Shown: one piece after another, positions 19,765 through 28,101 of the stretch
Layout of the letters: the number at the start of each line of letters is the position of its first letter
Numbering within the stretch: position 1 is the stretch's first letter
From: Bacteroidota bacterium
Lineage (GTDB): Bacteria > Bacteroidota > Bacteroidia > AKYH767-A > OLB10
Assembly (NCBI GenBank): GCA_016713525.1
Contig: JADJOZ010000001.1
Location: 620,001 to 684,000, forward strand
Reading direction: 5' to 3'
Length of the DNA: 64,000 bases
Position numbers and translations under genes: made by a program
Notes under the pieces: generated by a model
Told to the model about the DNA's origin: nothing
Seen by the model: the letters and a program-made list of their open reading frames with translations, nothing else
The model's database searches: none

Positions 19765-20259
19765 ATGAAAGAAATTTTGACTTTTAACTATTTGAGTTCC
19801 CGAAAGGATTGGTTCAAGTATGGACTTGTTTCAGCAGTATTTGCCTTTCTTGGTGGACTATACGGATATTCCCTTTCTATTGCATCAGACCGCATCTGTT
19901 TTTTTATCCCGGCACCATTTGCAGCATTTCTTGTAAATGGTTTGATATGGAAGTGGACTTTTAAAAAGGAAGAAGATTACAAGGTTGGTAATGTAATCAG
20001 CATAGCATTGATTGGAACACCAATCATACATTATTTTACTTTTGTTTTGTTGGGCTTAGGTCGAATTATTTGTTATGAATTGACTGGTGATTGTACTGAT
20101 TACTCCGGAAAGCCGGAAAGTATTTTATCGGTTCTGAGCTACAGCTTTTTTCAAGCGTTAATCACTGTTTATAAATCAGGCATCATAACAATAGCGATAG
20201 GAATATTAATAGGATATTTTATTCTGAAAAGTTCAAAATTTGACAATCAAAAAAGTTGA
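19765..20259 (+). CDS. Hypothetical integral membrane protein, about four TM helices
   Basis: 164 residues, unrecognised. Hydrophobic segments are at about 20-40 (GLVSAVFAFLGGLYGYSLSI), 45-62 (FFIPAPFAAFLVNGLIW), 78-98 (VISIALIGTPIIHYFTFVLL) and 135-155 (GIITIAIGILIGYFIL). A short soluble loop near 103-122 contains CYELTGDCTDYSGKPE with two cysteines. There is no catalytic motif. It lies alone between the Imm11-like gene and a hypothetical gene, all on the plus strand. A 13-bp inverted repeat lies 80 bases after its stop. Confidence 0.6.
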   Translation: MKEILTFNYLSSRKDWFKYGLVSAVFAFLGGLYGYSLSIASDRICFFIPAPFAAFLVNGLIWKWTFKKEEDYKVGNVISIALIGTPIIHYFTFVLLGLGRIICYELTGDCTDYSGKPESILSVLSYSFFQALITVYKSGIITIAIGILIGYFILKSSKFDNQKS

Positions 20260-20336
20260 CCAAGCTTATACAATAACAAGCTATAAAAACACAACATCGA
20301 CACTCCGGTACAACAGCATTGGACAACTAGTATGGA

Positions 20337-20376
20337 CATTTCAACCTGTCGTACTTTACAACAACAGGTTGAAATG
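20337..20376 (+). repeat. 13-bp perfect inverted repeat
   Basis: CATTTCAACCTGT (20337-20349) and ACAGGTTGAAATG (20364-20376) are perfect arms around a 14-base loop. No T-tract follows, so it is not a classical terminator. It could stabilise the 3' end of the upstream mRNA. A 66-codon frame running through it (20240-20440) is probably not coding. Confidence 0.6.
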
Positions 20377-20535
20377 TGAAAGCAAAATCATTGCGCATGA
20401 TATTGTGAATGAGGATATTACTCGTTTTGTAAACCGATAAACTTATAATTGGCAGTTTTGTCAAATCAAACAAAAGAGCTTCGTTTCCTTAAACTTTCCA
20501 AAAATAATTCCCGAAATCACTAAATGGCAAATTGA

Positions 20536-21270
20536 ATGAATGAAAGTTTAAGAATAATCATAGAAAAACTTTACGTCACTTTTGCAAAGTATCAGGGACT
20601 TTCCAAATTGGAAGGAAGCATCTTGTATGACGATTTAGAGAAATGGAACAGAAGATTAAGAAGTAAAAAATTAAGAGAGTTAACTGACGAAGATTTATCA
20701 GTGTTTGCCGGAAAAGTTATTTTAACATGGGGTGATGAGAATGATTTCAGGTTTTATTTGCCCAGAATGTTAGAATTGACGGCCGAATTCAAGACGCCAT
20801 ATGACATTTGGATACTTTACAGCAGACTTGAAGATGCAAACTGGGAAACATGGGACTTTAATGAACAGAAAGCTATAAATGATTTTACAATTGAGCTTTG
20901 GAATAATCTACTCAATGACAATAGTGAAAAGGCAGAAATGGAATTCAAGGACTACTTTCACGTTGTTGCTTGTTTCTACTATGACTTTTCTCAAATGTTA
21001 GATGTTTGGGAAGCAAATGAGAACTTTGCAAGTGTTAAACATTTGGCTAACTACATACTTGAAGAGCGACAGAACATATTTGATAATAATTTCATAAACA
21101 GCCAGGTAAAAAATACTAAAAACGTAGAACAATTCAAAGCCTGGCTGACTTCTGATAAGATTATTGAAAAAATTGTTAAGGCATTTTATGACAATGAAAA
21201 AAGTGAATTTGCAGAACGGCTTTCGTGGGTTGAGCGTATATTGACGAATGCCGGGAAGAATAACACATAA
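20536..21270 (+). CDS. Hypothetical cytoplasmic helical protein
   Basis: 244 residues, no signal peptide or membrane segment, and rich in Trp, Asp, Glu and Lys. The predicted character is all-helical. Recognisable blocks are KLEGSILYDDLEKWNRRLRSKKLREL near the start, FRFYLPRMLEL at about 75, and a C-terminal QFKAWLTSDKIIEKIVKAFYDNEKSEFAERLSWVERIL helix pair. Similar-looking unnamed proteins are scattered in Bacteroidota, often near small toxin or immunity genes, but I cannot assign a family. The ATG at 20536 is the only sensible start. Confidence 0.6.
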   Translation: MNESLRIIIEKLYVTFAKYQGLSKLEGSILYDDLEKWNRRLRSKKLRELTDEDLSVFAGKVILTWGDENDFRFYLPRMLELTAEFKTPYDIWILYSRLEDANWETWDFNEQKAINDFTIELWNNLLNDNSEKAEMEFKDYFHVVACFYYDFSQMLDVWEANENFASVKHLANYILEERQNIFDNNFINSQVKNTKNVEQFKAWLTSDKIIEKIVKAFYDNEKSEFAERLSWVERILTNAGKNNT

Positions 21271-21668
21271 TACACCATCCGTCAACTTGAGGTTGATTGA
21301 TTAAACGGTCACGCTAACTACCTGGATTGTGTTTATATTACCCTTAAGGCAGTTTCTGTATTGAAAGATAACTAAATCGCCTTGAAAGTTCCATTTAATG
21401 CCCTTATTTACTATTTTCAATGGATTAAATGCGGAAAATTGAGAATTTGGTTAGGACCATCTTTTTTGTATCTTTGACCGTTAGCATGCATCTGGCAATA
21501 TATTGTGTCAGGCAATTTATTCAGTTTGAAATTACTTGTAATAACTTTACAGGATAATAGAAATTACAACTGAACGGTTGCATTTATCTGCATAATATTT
21601 CATCAGGAGACTTTGGTTATCAGTATAATCAGAGTAATTTCACTTCTAGAAGCAAAATTAATATCAGG
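21271..21668. other. Intergenic region and long 5' leader of the S9A peptidase gene
   Basis: No ORF. It contains the consensus promoter at 21446-21476, which predicts an untranslated leader of about 185 bases before the ATG at 21669. I see no obvious riboswitch fold in it. Confidence 0.5.
21446..21476 (+). promoter_or_regulatory. Consensus Bacteroidota primary-sigma promoter
   Basis: TTTG at 21446-21449, a 19-base spacer, and TATCTTTG at 21469-21476. Both elements match the TTTG/TAnnTTTG consensus exactly. It should drive the S9A peptidase gene at 21669. Confidence 0.75.
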
Positions 21669-23888
21669 ATGATTAACAAAATTGCGATGATACACTTAAC
21701 AAGAATTGAGGGTGACAGATATAATAGTAAGTACCCTATTTATTTATCATTGTTATTACTTATCTTTTTTGGATCTTTCGATTCAGAATTATATGCGCAG
21801 TTCAATTTTCCTGTTGCAAGAAAGGTCCCTTTTGATACATTGATTTACCAAACGAAGCTGAGCGATGAGTATTCCTGGATGTCGCGACCTGAAAATGAAG
21901 AAGAAATGCTTGCATTTGCCAGACTTCAGGGAGAGCTGACAAAAAGTATTCTCGACAGCATTACAGGCACTGAAATTATCGAGGAGGTATTGGAAAATAT
22001 TGAGAAGTCTTACAGCCCCGACGAAATTACGATTAAAGGTGTTCAGGATAATTTATTATACTACACGAAAGAGGCTCAGGAAAAACCAGCCCTCTTTAAA
22101 AGGAATGGTTATATTGCAAAGGAAGAAGAAGTTTTGCCCTTACCCGTTGTTATTAACAGTAGAAAATATCGTATAAAAAAATATCGCTTTGCTTTTCATA
22201 AACCTTTACTTGCTCTGATGCTTATAGAATCCGGCGAATTAAATCCCCACATCCGGTTCTATGATCTTTTTAAAAAGGAATTTCTGGCAGATAGTATCGG
22301 CCCTGTCTTATTCAATGATGCTAGTGGTGTTTCAATGGCCTGGTTGCCGGATGATTCCGGAATAATTTATACGCAGTCTCCTGCTGAAAACAGTAAAGAA
22401 GAAAATTATTATCGGGGGAAATTAAAATTGCATTTGCTCACAGGTAATAATCAGCAGACTGATGTTTCTGTTTTTGGAAAGGACGTAATGGCAAGTATTT
22501 CATTGCGGGATTATGATATTCCATATGTTTACAGCTTCCGTTACTCACCATATATTATTGCCAGAGTGCGGGCGGGGAAAGGTGAGAATTATGCTTATGC
22601 CGTTCATTATTCAAAGTTGGATGGTGCCAATACACCATGGATAAAATTGCAGGAATTTACCTGCAATGATGGAATATTTACAGCGAAGGACAATTTTATT
22701 TATGCTGTTACATTTGATGTACCCAATGGAAAGTTGGTAAAAGTGAATTTAAATACAGGTGAACCTCCGGTTACATTTCTTAATGATCAAAATAAAATAT
22801 TAGAATCTATAATTGGTGGTAAAGATGCAATTTATGTAAAATACACGGCTCCGGGTAAAGATGGAATTTTAAAGATGAGTTACATCAATCCAGCCCCTAT
22901 TGAATTACCCATGCCTTTTGATGGAGCAATTGGAGGACTAAGAATAATTGGAGAAAGTGATTTATTATTTGATATTACCAATTGGATCAGAAATTACGAA
23001 TATTATACGATATCACATGCTACAGATAGCGTTACGTTGCTTCCAGGTGGTAATCATCCCAATTCATTTTCAGATAAATTTACTTCCAGATTAGTTTATG
23101 TGCCATCCCGAGATGGGGTGAATATTCCGGTTTCCATTGTGTATAATAAAGATATTATTCCTGGTCAGAAACCATTACCTGTACTGATAGACGGCTATGG
23201 CTGCTTCGGATCTTCAATGTCCCCGGCTTTCATTCCGGAAGTATTAATCTGGGTAAGCCAGGGTGGAATATTTGCGGAAGCGCACATCAGAGGTGGTGGC
23301 GAATTAGGCATGGAATGGTATAAAAGTGGAAGCTACCCCACAAAAATGAATTCCATCAACGATATAGTTGATGTGGCCGAATATTTTGTAAAAAACAACT
23401 ATACACGACCTTCTCAACAAGCTATTACCGGTGGTAGTTGCGGAACTCTAAATGTCGGATTGGCAACTTTGCAACGACCGGATCTGTTTCGTGTTGGTTT
23501 ATATGAAGTTGGTATTCCTGACCTTGTTACTAACAAAGGCCCGGGATTTGGAAAGGGTCAAAATGAGTTTGGTCCGTTGGATACAGAAGCCGGCTTTATG
23601 TCCCGGCTTTCGATCAGTGCATATTATCATATTGTTGAAAATAAAAATGCACCTGCCATGCTTTCGATCAACGGTGCCTCTGATTATATCGTGCCCATTC
23701 ACAATGTGGCAAGGTATGTTGCGAAACTACAGAATGTTCAAAGAAGTGAGCGCCCTTCATTATTCCTGGTGGATTGGGAATCCGGGCATCAGGAAGCTGG
23801 AAAAAGTACAAATGATATGATAAGAAAATATAAGTTCCTTTTCTGGCAAACAAATCATCCAAATTTTCAATTAAAATCGGACCAGTAA
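21669..23888 (+). CDS. Exported prolyl oligopeptidase-family peptidase (S9A)
   Basis: 739 residues. The signal peptide (YLSLLLLIFFGSFDSELYAQ) starts about 24 residues in, so an internal start may be used. The N-terminus of the mature protein (PVARKVPFDTLIYQTKLSDEYSWM) is the usual S9A opening. It is followed by a beta-propeller to about residue 470 and then the hydrolase domain. Catalytic elements: Ser in ITGGSCGTLNVG, Asp in NGASDYIVPIHNVARY, His in ESGHQEAGKST. The canonical GGSNGG is changed to GGSCGT, which keeps the serine but alters the oxyanion-side residues, so specificity may differ. The conserved DGYGCFGSSMSP and RGGGELGMEWYKSG segments confirm the family. It should cleave proline-containing peptides in the periplasm. 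Confidence 0.85.
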   Translation: MINKIAMIHLTRIEGDRYNSKYPIYLSLLLLIFFGSFDSELYAQFNFPVARKVPFDTLIYQTKLSDEYSWMSRPENEEEMLAFARLQGELTKSILDSITGTEIIEEVLENIEKSYSPDEITIKGVQDNLLYYTKEAQEKPALFKRNGYIAKEEEVLPLPVVINSRKYRIKKYRFAFHKPLLALMLIESGELNPHIRFYDLFKKEFLADSIGPVLFNDASGVSMAWLPDDSGIIYTQSPAENSKEENYYRGKLKLHLLTGNNQQTDVSVFGKDVMASISLRDYDIPYVYSFRYSPYIIARVRAGKGENYAYAVHYSKLDGANTPWIKLQEFTCNDGIFTAKDNFIYAVTFDVPNGKLVKVNLNTGEPPVTFLNDQNKILESIIGGKDAIYVKYTAPGKDGILKMSYINPAPIELPMPFDGAIGGLRIIGESDLLFDITNWIRNYEYYTISHATDSVTLLPGGNHPNSFSDKFTSRLVYVPSRDGVNIPVSIVYNKDIIPGQKPLPVLIDGYGCFGSSMSPAFIPEVLIWVSQGGIFAEAHIRGGGELGMEWYKSGSYPTKMNSINDIVDVAEYFVKNNYTRPSQQAITGGSCGTLNVGLATLQRPDLFRVGLYEVGIPDLVTNKGPGFGKGQNEFGPLDTEAGFMSRLSISAYYHIVENKNAPAMLSINGASDYIVPIHNVARYVAKLQNVQRSERPSLFLVDWESGHQEAGKSTNDMIRKYKFLFWQTNHPNFQLKSDQ

Positions 23889-24077
23889 AGATGCTTGATT
23901 ATAGATAATATACAATATAGAATATAATTTGTCACAATAATAGATTTTACTTTAGTGTACCATGCCATTAGAGTCATTGAAAGAATTTTAGTAAAATAAG
24001 ATGTGAATTATTAAGTTAACCGGAAGTTGCCTGTGGAACAATGCTATTGCTGTTGATTAAAATAAAATCAATTATAC

Positions 24078-24773
24078 ATGTTATTATCGGTTAAAAAATT
24101 TATTTATAATTGGGTATTAAGATGGTTCAGAAATACTGGTACATCCAAATTTCGTAATATGAGTACGGAGCAAGTGTTTACGGAAATTTACAGAAGTAAG
24201 CATTGGAAAAGTACTGATAACGTTTCCGGACCCGGTTCCGAATTAAAGCAAACGGAAACACTCATTCGGGAGTTAAATGTTTTGTTTAAAAATTTAAATA
24301 TAGGTTCGGTTTTGGATCTTCCATGTGGCAATTTTCATTGGATGCAAAAAGTGAATTTATCGAAGATTAAATATATTGGTGGTGATATTGTTGAAGATCT
24401 GATCATAAGCAATAAGAAGAAGTATCAGGAAAGTGAAAATTTAAAATTTATTGTGCTTAATTTAATTACCGACCCCTTGCCTCAATGTGATATCATAATT
24501 GTCCGTGACTGTCTTGTTCATTTTTCAAACAAAGATATTACGGATGCAATTCTTAATATAAAATCCAGCGGATCCAAATACCTGCTCACAACAACCTTTA
24601 CTAATCATCGCATGAATGGTGATATACTGACAGGAGATTGGAGGCCTTTAAATTTGCAGACCAAACCATTTAAATTTTCAGCTCCATCTTTAGTTATTAA
24701 TGAAAATTGTACCGAATGTAATGGAGAGTATAAAGATAAGTCGATGGCTTTGTGGGAAATAAGCAAATTATAG
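24078..24773 (+). CDS. Class I SAM-dependent methyltransferase
   Basis: 231 residues. The N-terminus is basic and amphipathic (MLLSVKKFIYNWVLRWFRN), perhaps for membrane contact. Motif I is SVLDLPCGNFHWMQKV (about residues 76-91). The acidic end of strand 2 is IGGDIVEDLI, and motif IV is CDIIIVRDCLVHFSNKDI, in the usual order for a Rossmann-fold methyltransferase. The ending, with TECNGEYKDKSMALWEISKL, includes two Cys. Close relatives are often annotated only as methyltransferase and occur near glycosyltransferases; substrate unknown. It stands alone with 190 and 276 bases of spacer on each side. Confidence 0.75.
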   Translation: MLLSVKKFIYNWVLRWFRNTGTSKFRNMSTEQVFTEIYRSKHWKSTDNVSGPGSELKQTETLIRELNVLFKNLNIGSVLDLPCGNFHWMQKVNLSKIKYIGGDIVEDLIISNKKKYQESENLKFIVLNLITDPLPQCDIIIVRDCLVHFSNKDITDAILNIKSSGSKYLLTTTFTNHRMNGDILTGDWRPLNLQTKPFKFSAPSLVINENCTECNGEYKDKSMALWEISKL

Positions 24774-24929
24774 CTGCAACCAATAAAATTCAATCTTATC
24801 AAGAACCTTTAAGCAGTGCGTTTTTAAATTGGTTTAAAGCATCTTGATTTAGGCTTATTTTCTGGCAAATCAGGTATTGGATCACCAAAGTAGGTAATTG
24901 AATTTGACGGCGTTTGTTATTTTCAAAAA

Positions 24930-24947
24930 TCTTTAGTACTTTTCGGA
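24930..24947 (+). repeat. Second copy of the 18-bp motif seen at 2167
   Basis: Identical to 2167-2184 and, like it, upstream of a T9SS-exported protein gene (ATG 102 bases downstream). It may be a shared promoter element. Confidence 0.35.
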
Positions 24948-25048
24948 AACTGTAGTTAGATTTAGTTGTCGACTGTTTGCTGATACCCATTAATGCAATT
25001 TAATTGAAAATTTAATTTAATCAGATAGCTATTTCAAAAAGTTATTTC

Positions 25049-26680
25049 ATGAAAACATTTTACCTTTGTCTAACCATATTTATTTTCAATACTTTACCTG
25101 GTAATATTCAGGCTCAGTCTGTTGAGTGGGCCAATAAAGGTGGAGGTGTTTTACATGATCCAAAAATTGCTGTTGATGCAAATGGAAACACCTATGTCAG
25201 TTGTAATTTTCTGGATACCACATACCTTGGCGTTGACTCTTTTATCAGTGCTGGCGATTCTGATTTTTATTTATGTAAATATGATTCCGTTGGATTGCTT
25301 AAATGGGCAGTTCAAGTAGGATCTGTATTGGGGGATTTTACAACTGATATTTGCTCAGATTCTGCAGGTAATGTTTATATCACTGGTGAGTATTATGGGC
25401 CTGTTGATTTCGGGGGAATAATATTAATAGGATTTGGCACTTTCATAGCTAAATATTCTTCATCTGGAACTCTTGTATGGGTATATAGAATTGATCCCCT
25501 GCATGGAATCAGTATAGGAAATATTGCAATAAGTTCTTCTGGTAAATTAGTTATTGGCGGCAATATATATTCAGCTGCTGACTTTGGATGTGCTTCAATT
25601 ATTACAACTGCCCCTGATCTTAAATTTATAGCGTGTTTTGATACTGCAGGAGTATGTCAATGGGTTACAACTTTCATCCTTCATGGGTATCTTTTAGATA
25701 TTTCTATGGATGGGAATGACAATACGTACATCACTGGTGCCTTTCTCAATTCAGTAATGTTTGGGTCAACTGTTTTGAATAGTAATGGAAGTCAGGATAT
25801 TTATCTTGCTAAATGTAACGCAAACGGTTCATGGGAATGGGCATTAAATGCCGGATCTTCCGCTATTGACCAGGGTTGTGGGGTAAGTGCTGATAATTTC
25901 GGACATGTTTTTCTTACGGGATTTTATAAGCTAACAGTACCGTTCGGGTGCGCAACCTATACAAGCACAGGATCATCAGACATTTTTATTTCGTGTTATG
26001 ATACATCGGGAAATTGTATCTGGGTACGTCAGTCAGGCGGTGGAGGAGGTAACCAATATTCATTTGCTATAACTAGCGATATGAATAGTAATTGTACAAT
26101 CACAGGTAGTATTTTGGACACTACCCATTTTGGAAATTTCACTTTAATACCAAACGGAGAAAAAATGTTTGTAGCACAGTATGATTCAACCGGATTTTGT
26201 AAATGGGCAATAGTTGCAACCGGTATTAGTGGGGATAGAGGAAATGATATTGGCTCCGACTTTTCAGGAAACATCTATGTTTCAGGCCCCCTTTGGCTTG
26301 CCGGTATTCACACTTTTGGTAATTATTCATTAGCCGCTAATTATTATAATAATATTATAAATAAAAAAGATTATTTTCTGGTAAAAGTCAATAGTATCGG
26401 TTCTGGAATTTCAGACTCACAATCTGATTTGTATAGTTTTAATTTATTTCCAAACCCTACCACGGACAAGCTACAACTTTCAATTTATTTGAATAAACAA
26501 ACAAATTTACAATTTAAAATTTATAATGTATTAGGTGAAACCGTATTTGAACAATATTTAATTTCAAATTTCGGTCACAACAATTACAGCTTTAACCTGT
26601 CAGATTTAAGAAAAGGTATATATTTTCTTAATTTAGTTGTTAATGGGGAAAGTAGTGTTGCTAAGTTTGTTAAAGAATAG
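25049..26680 (+). CDS. T9SS-exported seven-module propeller protein
   Basis: 543 residues. A signal peptide (KTFYLCLTIFIFNTLPGNIQAQ) is followed by seven modules of about 58-68 residues, for example WALNAGSSAIDQG, VFLTGFYK, VPFGCATYTSTG and DIFISCYDTSG. The modules share the plan of the 9877 and 13652 proteins, but the DFDPG loop is replaced by .xFG, a distinct subfamily. Module starts can be followed by the (L/C)xW strand after a DSxG or xxSG turn. A type A sorting domain closes it (LFPNPTTDKLQL, IYNVLGETVFEQ, LRKGIYFLNLV, KFVKE). Seven modules fit one seven-bladed propeller (inference). Confidence 0.85.
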   Translation: MKTFYLCLTIFIFNTLPGNIQAQSVEWANKGGGVLHDPKIAVDANGNTYVSCNFLDTTYLGVDSFISAGDSDFYLCKYDSVGLLKWAVQVGSVLGDFTTDICSDSAGNVYITGEYYGPVDFGGIILIGFGTFIAKYSSSGTLVWVYRIDPLHGISIGNIAISSSGKLVIGGNIYSAADFGCASIITTAPDLKFIACFDTAGVCQWVTTFILHGYLLDISMDGNDNTYITGAFLNSVMFGSTVLNSNGSQDIYLAKCNANGSWEWALNAGSSAIDQGCGVSADNFGHVFLTGFYKLTVPFGCATYTSTGSSDIFISCYDTSGNCIWVRQSGGGGGNQYSFAITSDMNSNCTITGSILDTTHFGNFTLIPNGEKMFVAQYDSTGFCKWAIVATGISGDRGNDIGSDFSGNIYVSGPLWLAGIHTFGNYSLAANYYNNIINKKDYFLVKVNSIGSGISDSQSDLYSFNLFPNPTTDKLQLSIYLNKQTNLQFKIYNVLGETVFEQYLISNFGHNNYSFNLSDLRKGIYFLNLVVNGESSVAKFVKE

Positions 26681-26946
26681 ACAAAAGTAATTAATTAGAT
26701 CAGCTTTTGTTAAATGAAAATAGCAGCAGATTTTAGGTTTATTTATGAATTTACTGCAGATTTTATTGCGATATAGCTATGCAACATTTACATATATCAA
26801 AAGTTAAAGCAAAGAATTTCCAAAATTCCATGATAAATTGTGTTCCGCTAAGAATATAAATATACTCCCAATTTCAGTTCCACACATTACATTTGCTTTA
26901 AAAATCAGGCTATTCTCAAACAGGAAACCCTCTGACACCAAACTTA

Positions 26947-27561
26947 ATGGGAGCAACATTTAAACAAGTAAGCGAAAATAAAGAGATTTCTGAAAAAGAA
27001 GGCTTTGGGACTATTTTGGTTTCATCTTTTATAATTGTTGGAATAGGATTATTTATGATTAAAATTGCGAATATACACCCACTTGTTACTGTCTTGACAA
27101 TGCTTGCCCTGGGCTGGTTTGGCAGACCACTGACCAGGAAATTATTTGGTGACTATGCTAATAATAGTGATTTAATTGGTGAATTAGTATTGGACACAAC
27201 TTCAATCTCATGGATTAACAATAATAGTATTCAGGTTTTAAATTGCTCTGACATAGATTCAATTAATTTAAGATATAATTACATTCAAGGGCGACAATTC
27301 GCTTTTAAAGACATCATCCATAATGGACTTGCCATAATGACAATTCAGACAAAGTTAAATCATACTGCACATGTTAAATTCTTAATTGAGACTGAACAAC
27401 AATTAGAGGAATTGAAGCCGGTTTGGAAGGATTACTATCAGCAAAAAATTAAAATTAAAGAAATTATGGGAAAATATGAAGTCAGAACATTGCTTTTTGA
27501 AAAAGTTAATTTTTCGTTTTACGAGATGCAAGAATTAAAAAAGGGACTAAATGAAGGATGA
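26947..27561 (+). CDS. Hypothetical two-TM membrane protein with a PH-like soluble domain
   Basis: 204 residues, unrecognised. Two adjacent transmembrane helices sit at about 22-60 (GTILVSSFIIVGIGLFMIKIA and LVTVLTMLALGWFG). They are followed by a cytoplasmic part with strand-like segments (ELVLDTTSISWINNNSIQVL, DIDSINLRYNYIQG) reminiscent of the PH-like domains seen in small Bacteroidota membrane proteins. A helical lysine-rich tail follows. It has no catalytic motif. It starts 267 bases after the propeller gene and ends 27 bases before the next ORF. Confidence 0.55.
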   Translation: MGATFKQVSENKEISEKEGFGTILVSSFIIVGIGLFMIKIANIHPLVTVLTMLALGWFGRPLTRKLFGDYANNSDLIGELVLDTTSISWINNNSIQVLNCSDIDSINLRYNYIQGRQFAFKDIIHNGLAIMTIQTKLNHTAHVKFLIETEQQLEELKPVWKDYYQQKIKIKEIMGKYEVRTLLFEKVNFSFYEMQELKKGLNEG

Positions 27562-27588
27562 AGTTAGCAAGATGACATTTATTTTTCA

Positions 27589-28101
27589 ATGTTACTCAAT
27601 CACGCTGCGAAAATGAAAAATTCCAGGAAATTGAATTTCAAAATTCAGGCAATGTGTTGCTATTTGATTACTCTGGTGAATTTAATTAAGTTTGGCTGTA
27701 GACAAATTTTTATAAATAATAGTAAAAGCTGGTATACATTGGTTAGATTATTGCTCTTTTGCTTTACATTGTATTTAGCCTCCTGCAGGTGTTCGACTGA
27801 ATATATTCCAAAAGCTGAATTCTCACCTGACTCAACAATTCATGCAACTGCCCACATGTGGCAGGGACAATACGAATACTTAAGTATCGATATAGAGATT
27901 AAGCGGACTGATTCTCTGTTTGTTAAGGATATAACAGTTTTTCCGACTATAAATGACAAAGAATTCTTTCCTGTATTTGAGCATTATGAAATGTATTCAT
28001 ACTACTTTGAAAAAGATGGAAAATATAAAGGCGGACCTTACTGGACAATATTCTCAAATAAAGTATTTGACCAACTTCCATCATTTTTAATATGTCATAA
28101 A
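27589..28101 (+). CDS. Lipoprotein-like segment fused in frame to the downstream GT39 gene
   Basis: The first 171 codons of a 673-codon ORF. The segment contains a hydrophobic stretch ending in a good lipobox (LLLFCFTLYLASC), then a soluble part (YIPKAEFSPDSTIHATAHMW ...). This is the anatomy of a small outer-membrane lipoprotein, not of a glycosyltransferase N-terminus. The likely lipoprotein start is the in-frame TTG just before the hydrophobic run or the ATG at 27613. It runs without a stop into MKFLKQINW at 28102. Either the stop codon was lost (truncation or indel) or this is a sequencing error; a true fusion is unlikely, because a lipoprotein anchor and a polytopic enzyme would be joined. 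Unrecognised family. Confidence 0.45.

Noticed and set aside
20240..20440. 66-codon ORF after the four-TM protein
   Set aside because: It overlaps the preceding gene, runs through a 13-bp inverted repeat and has no protein-like features.
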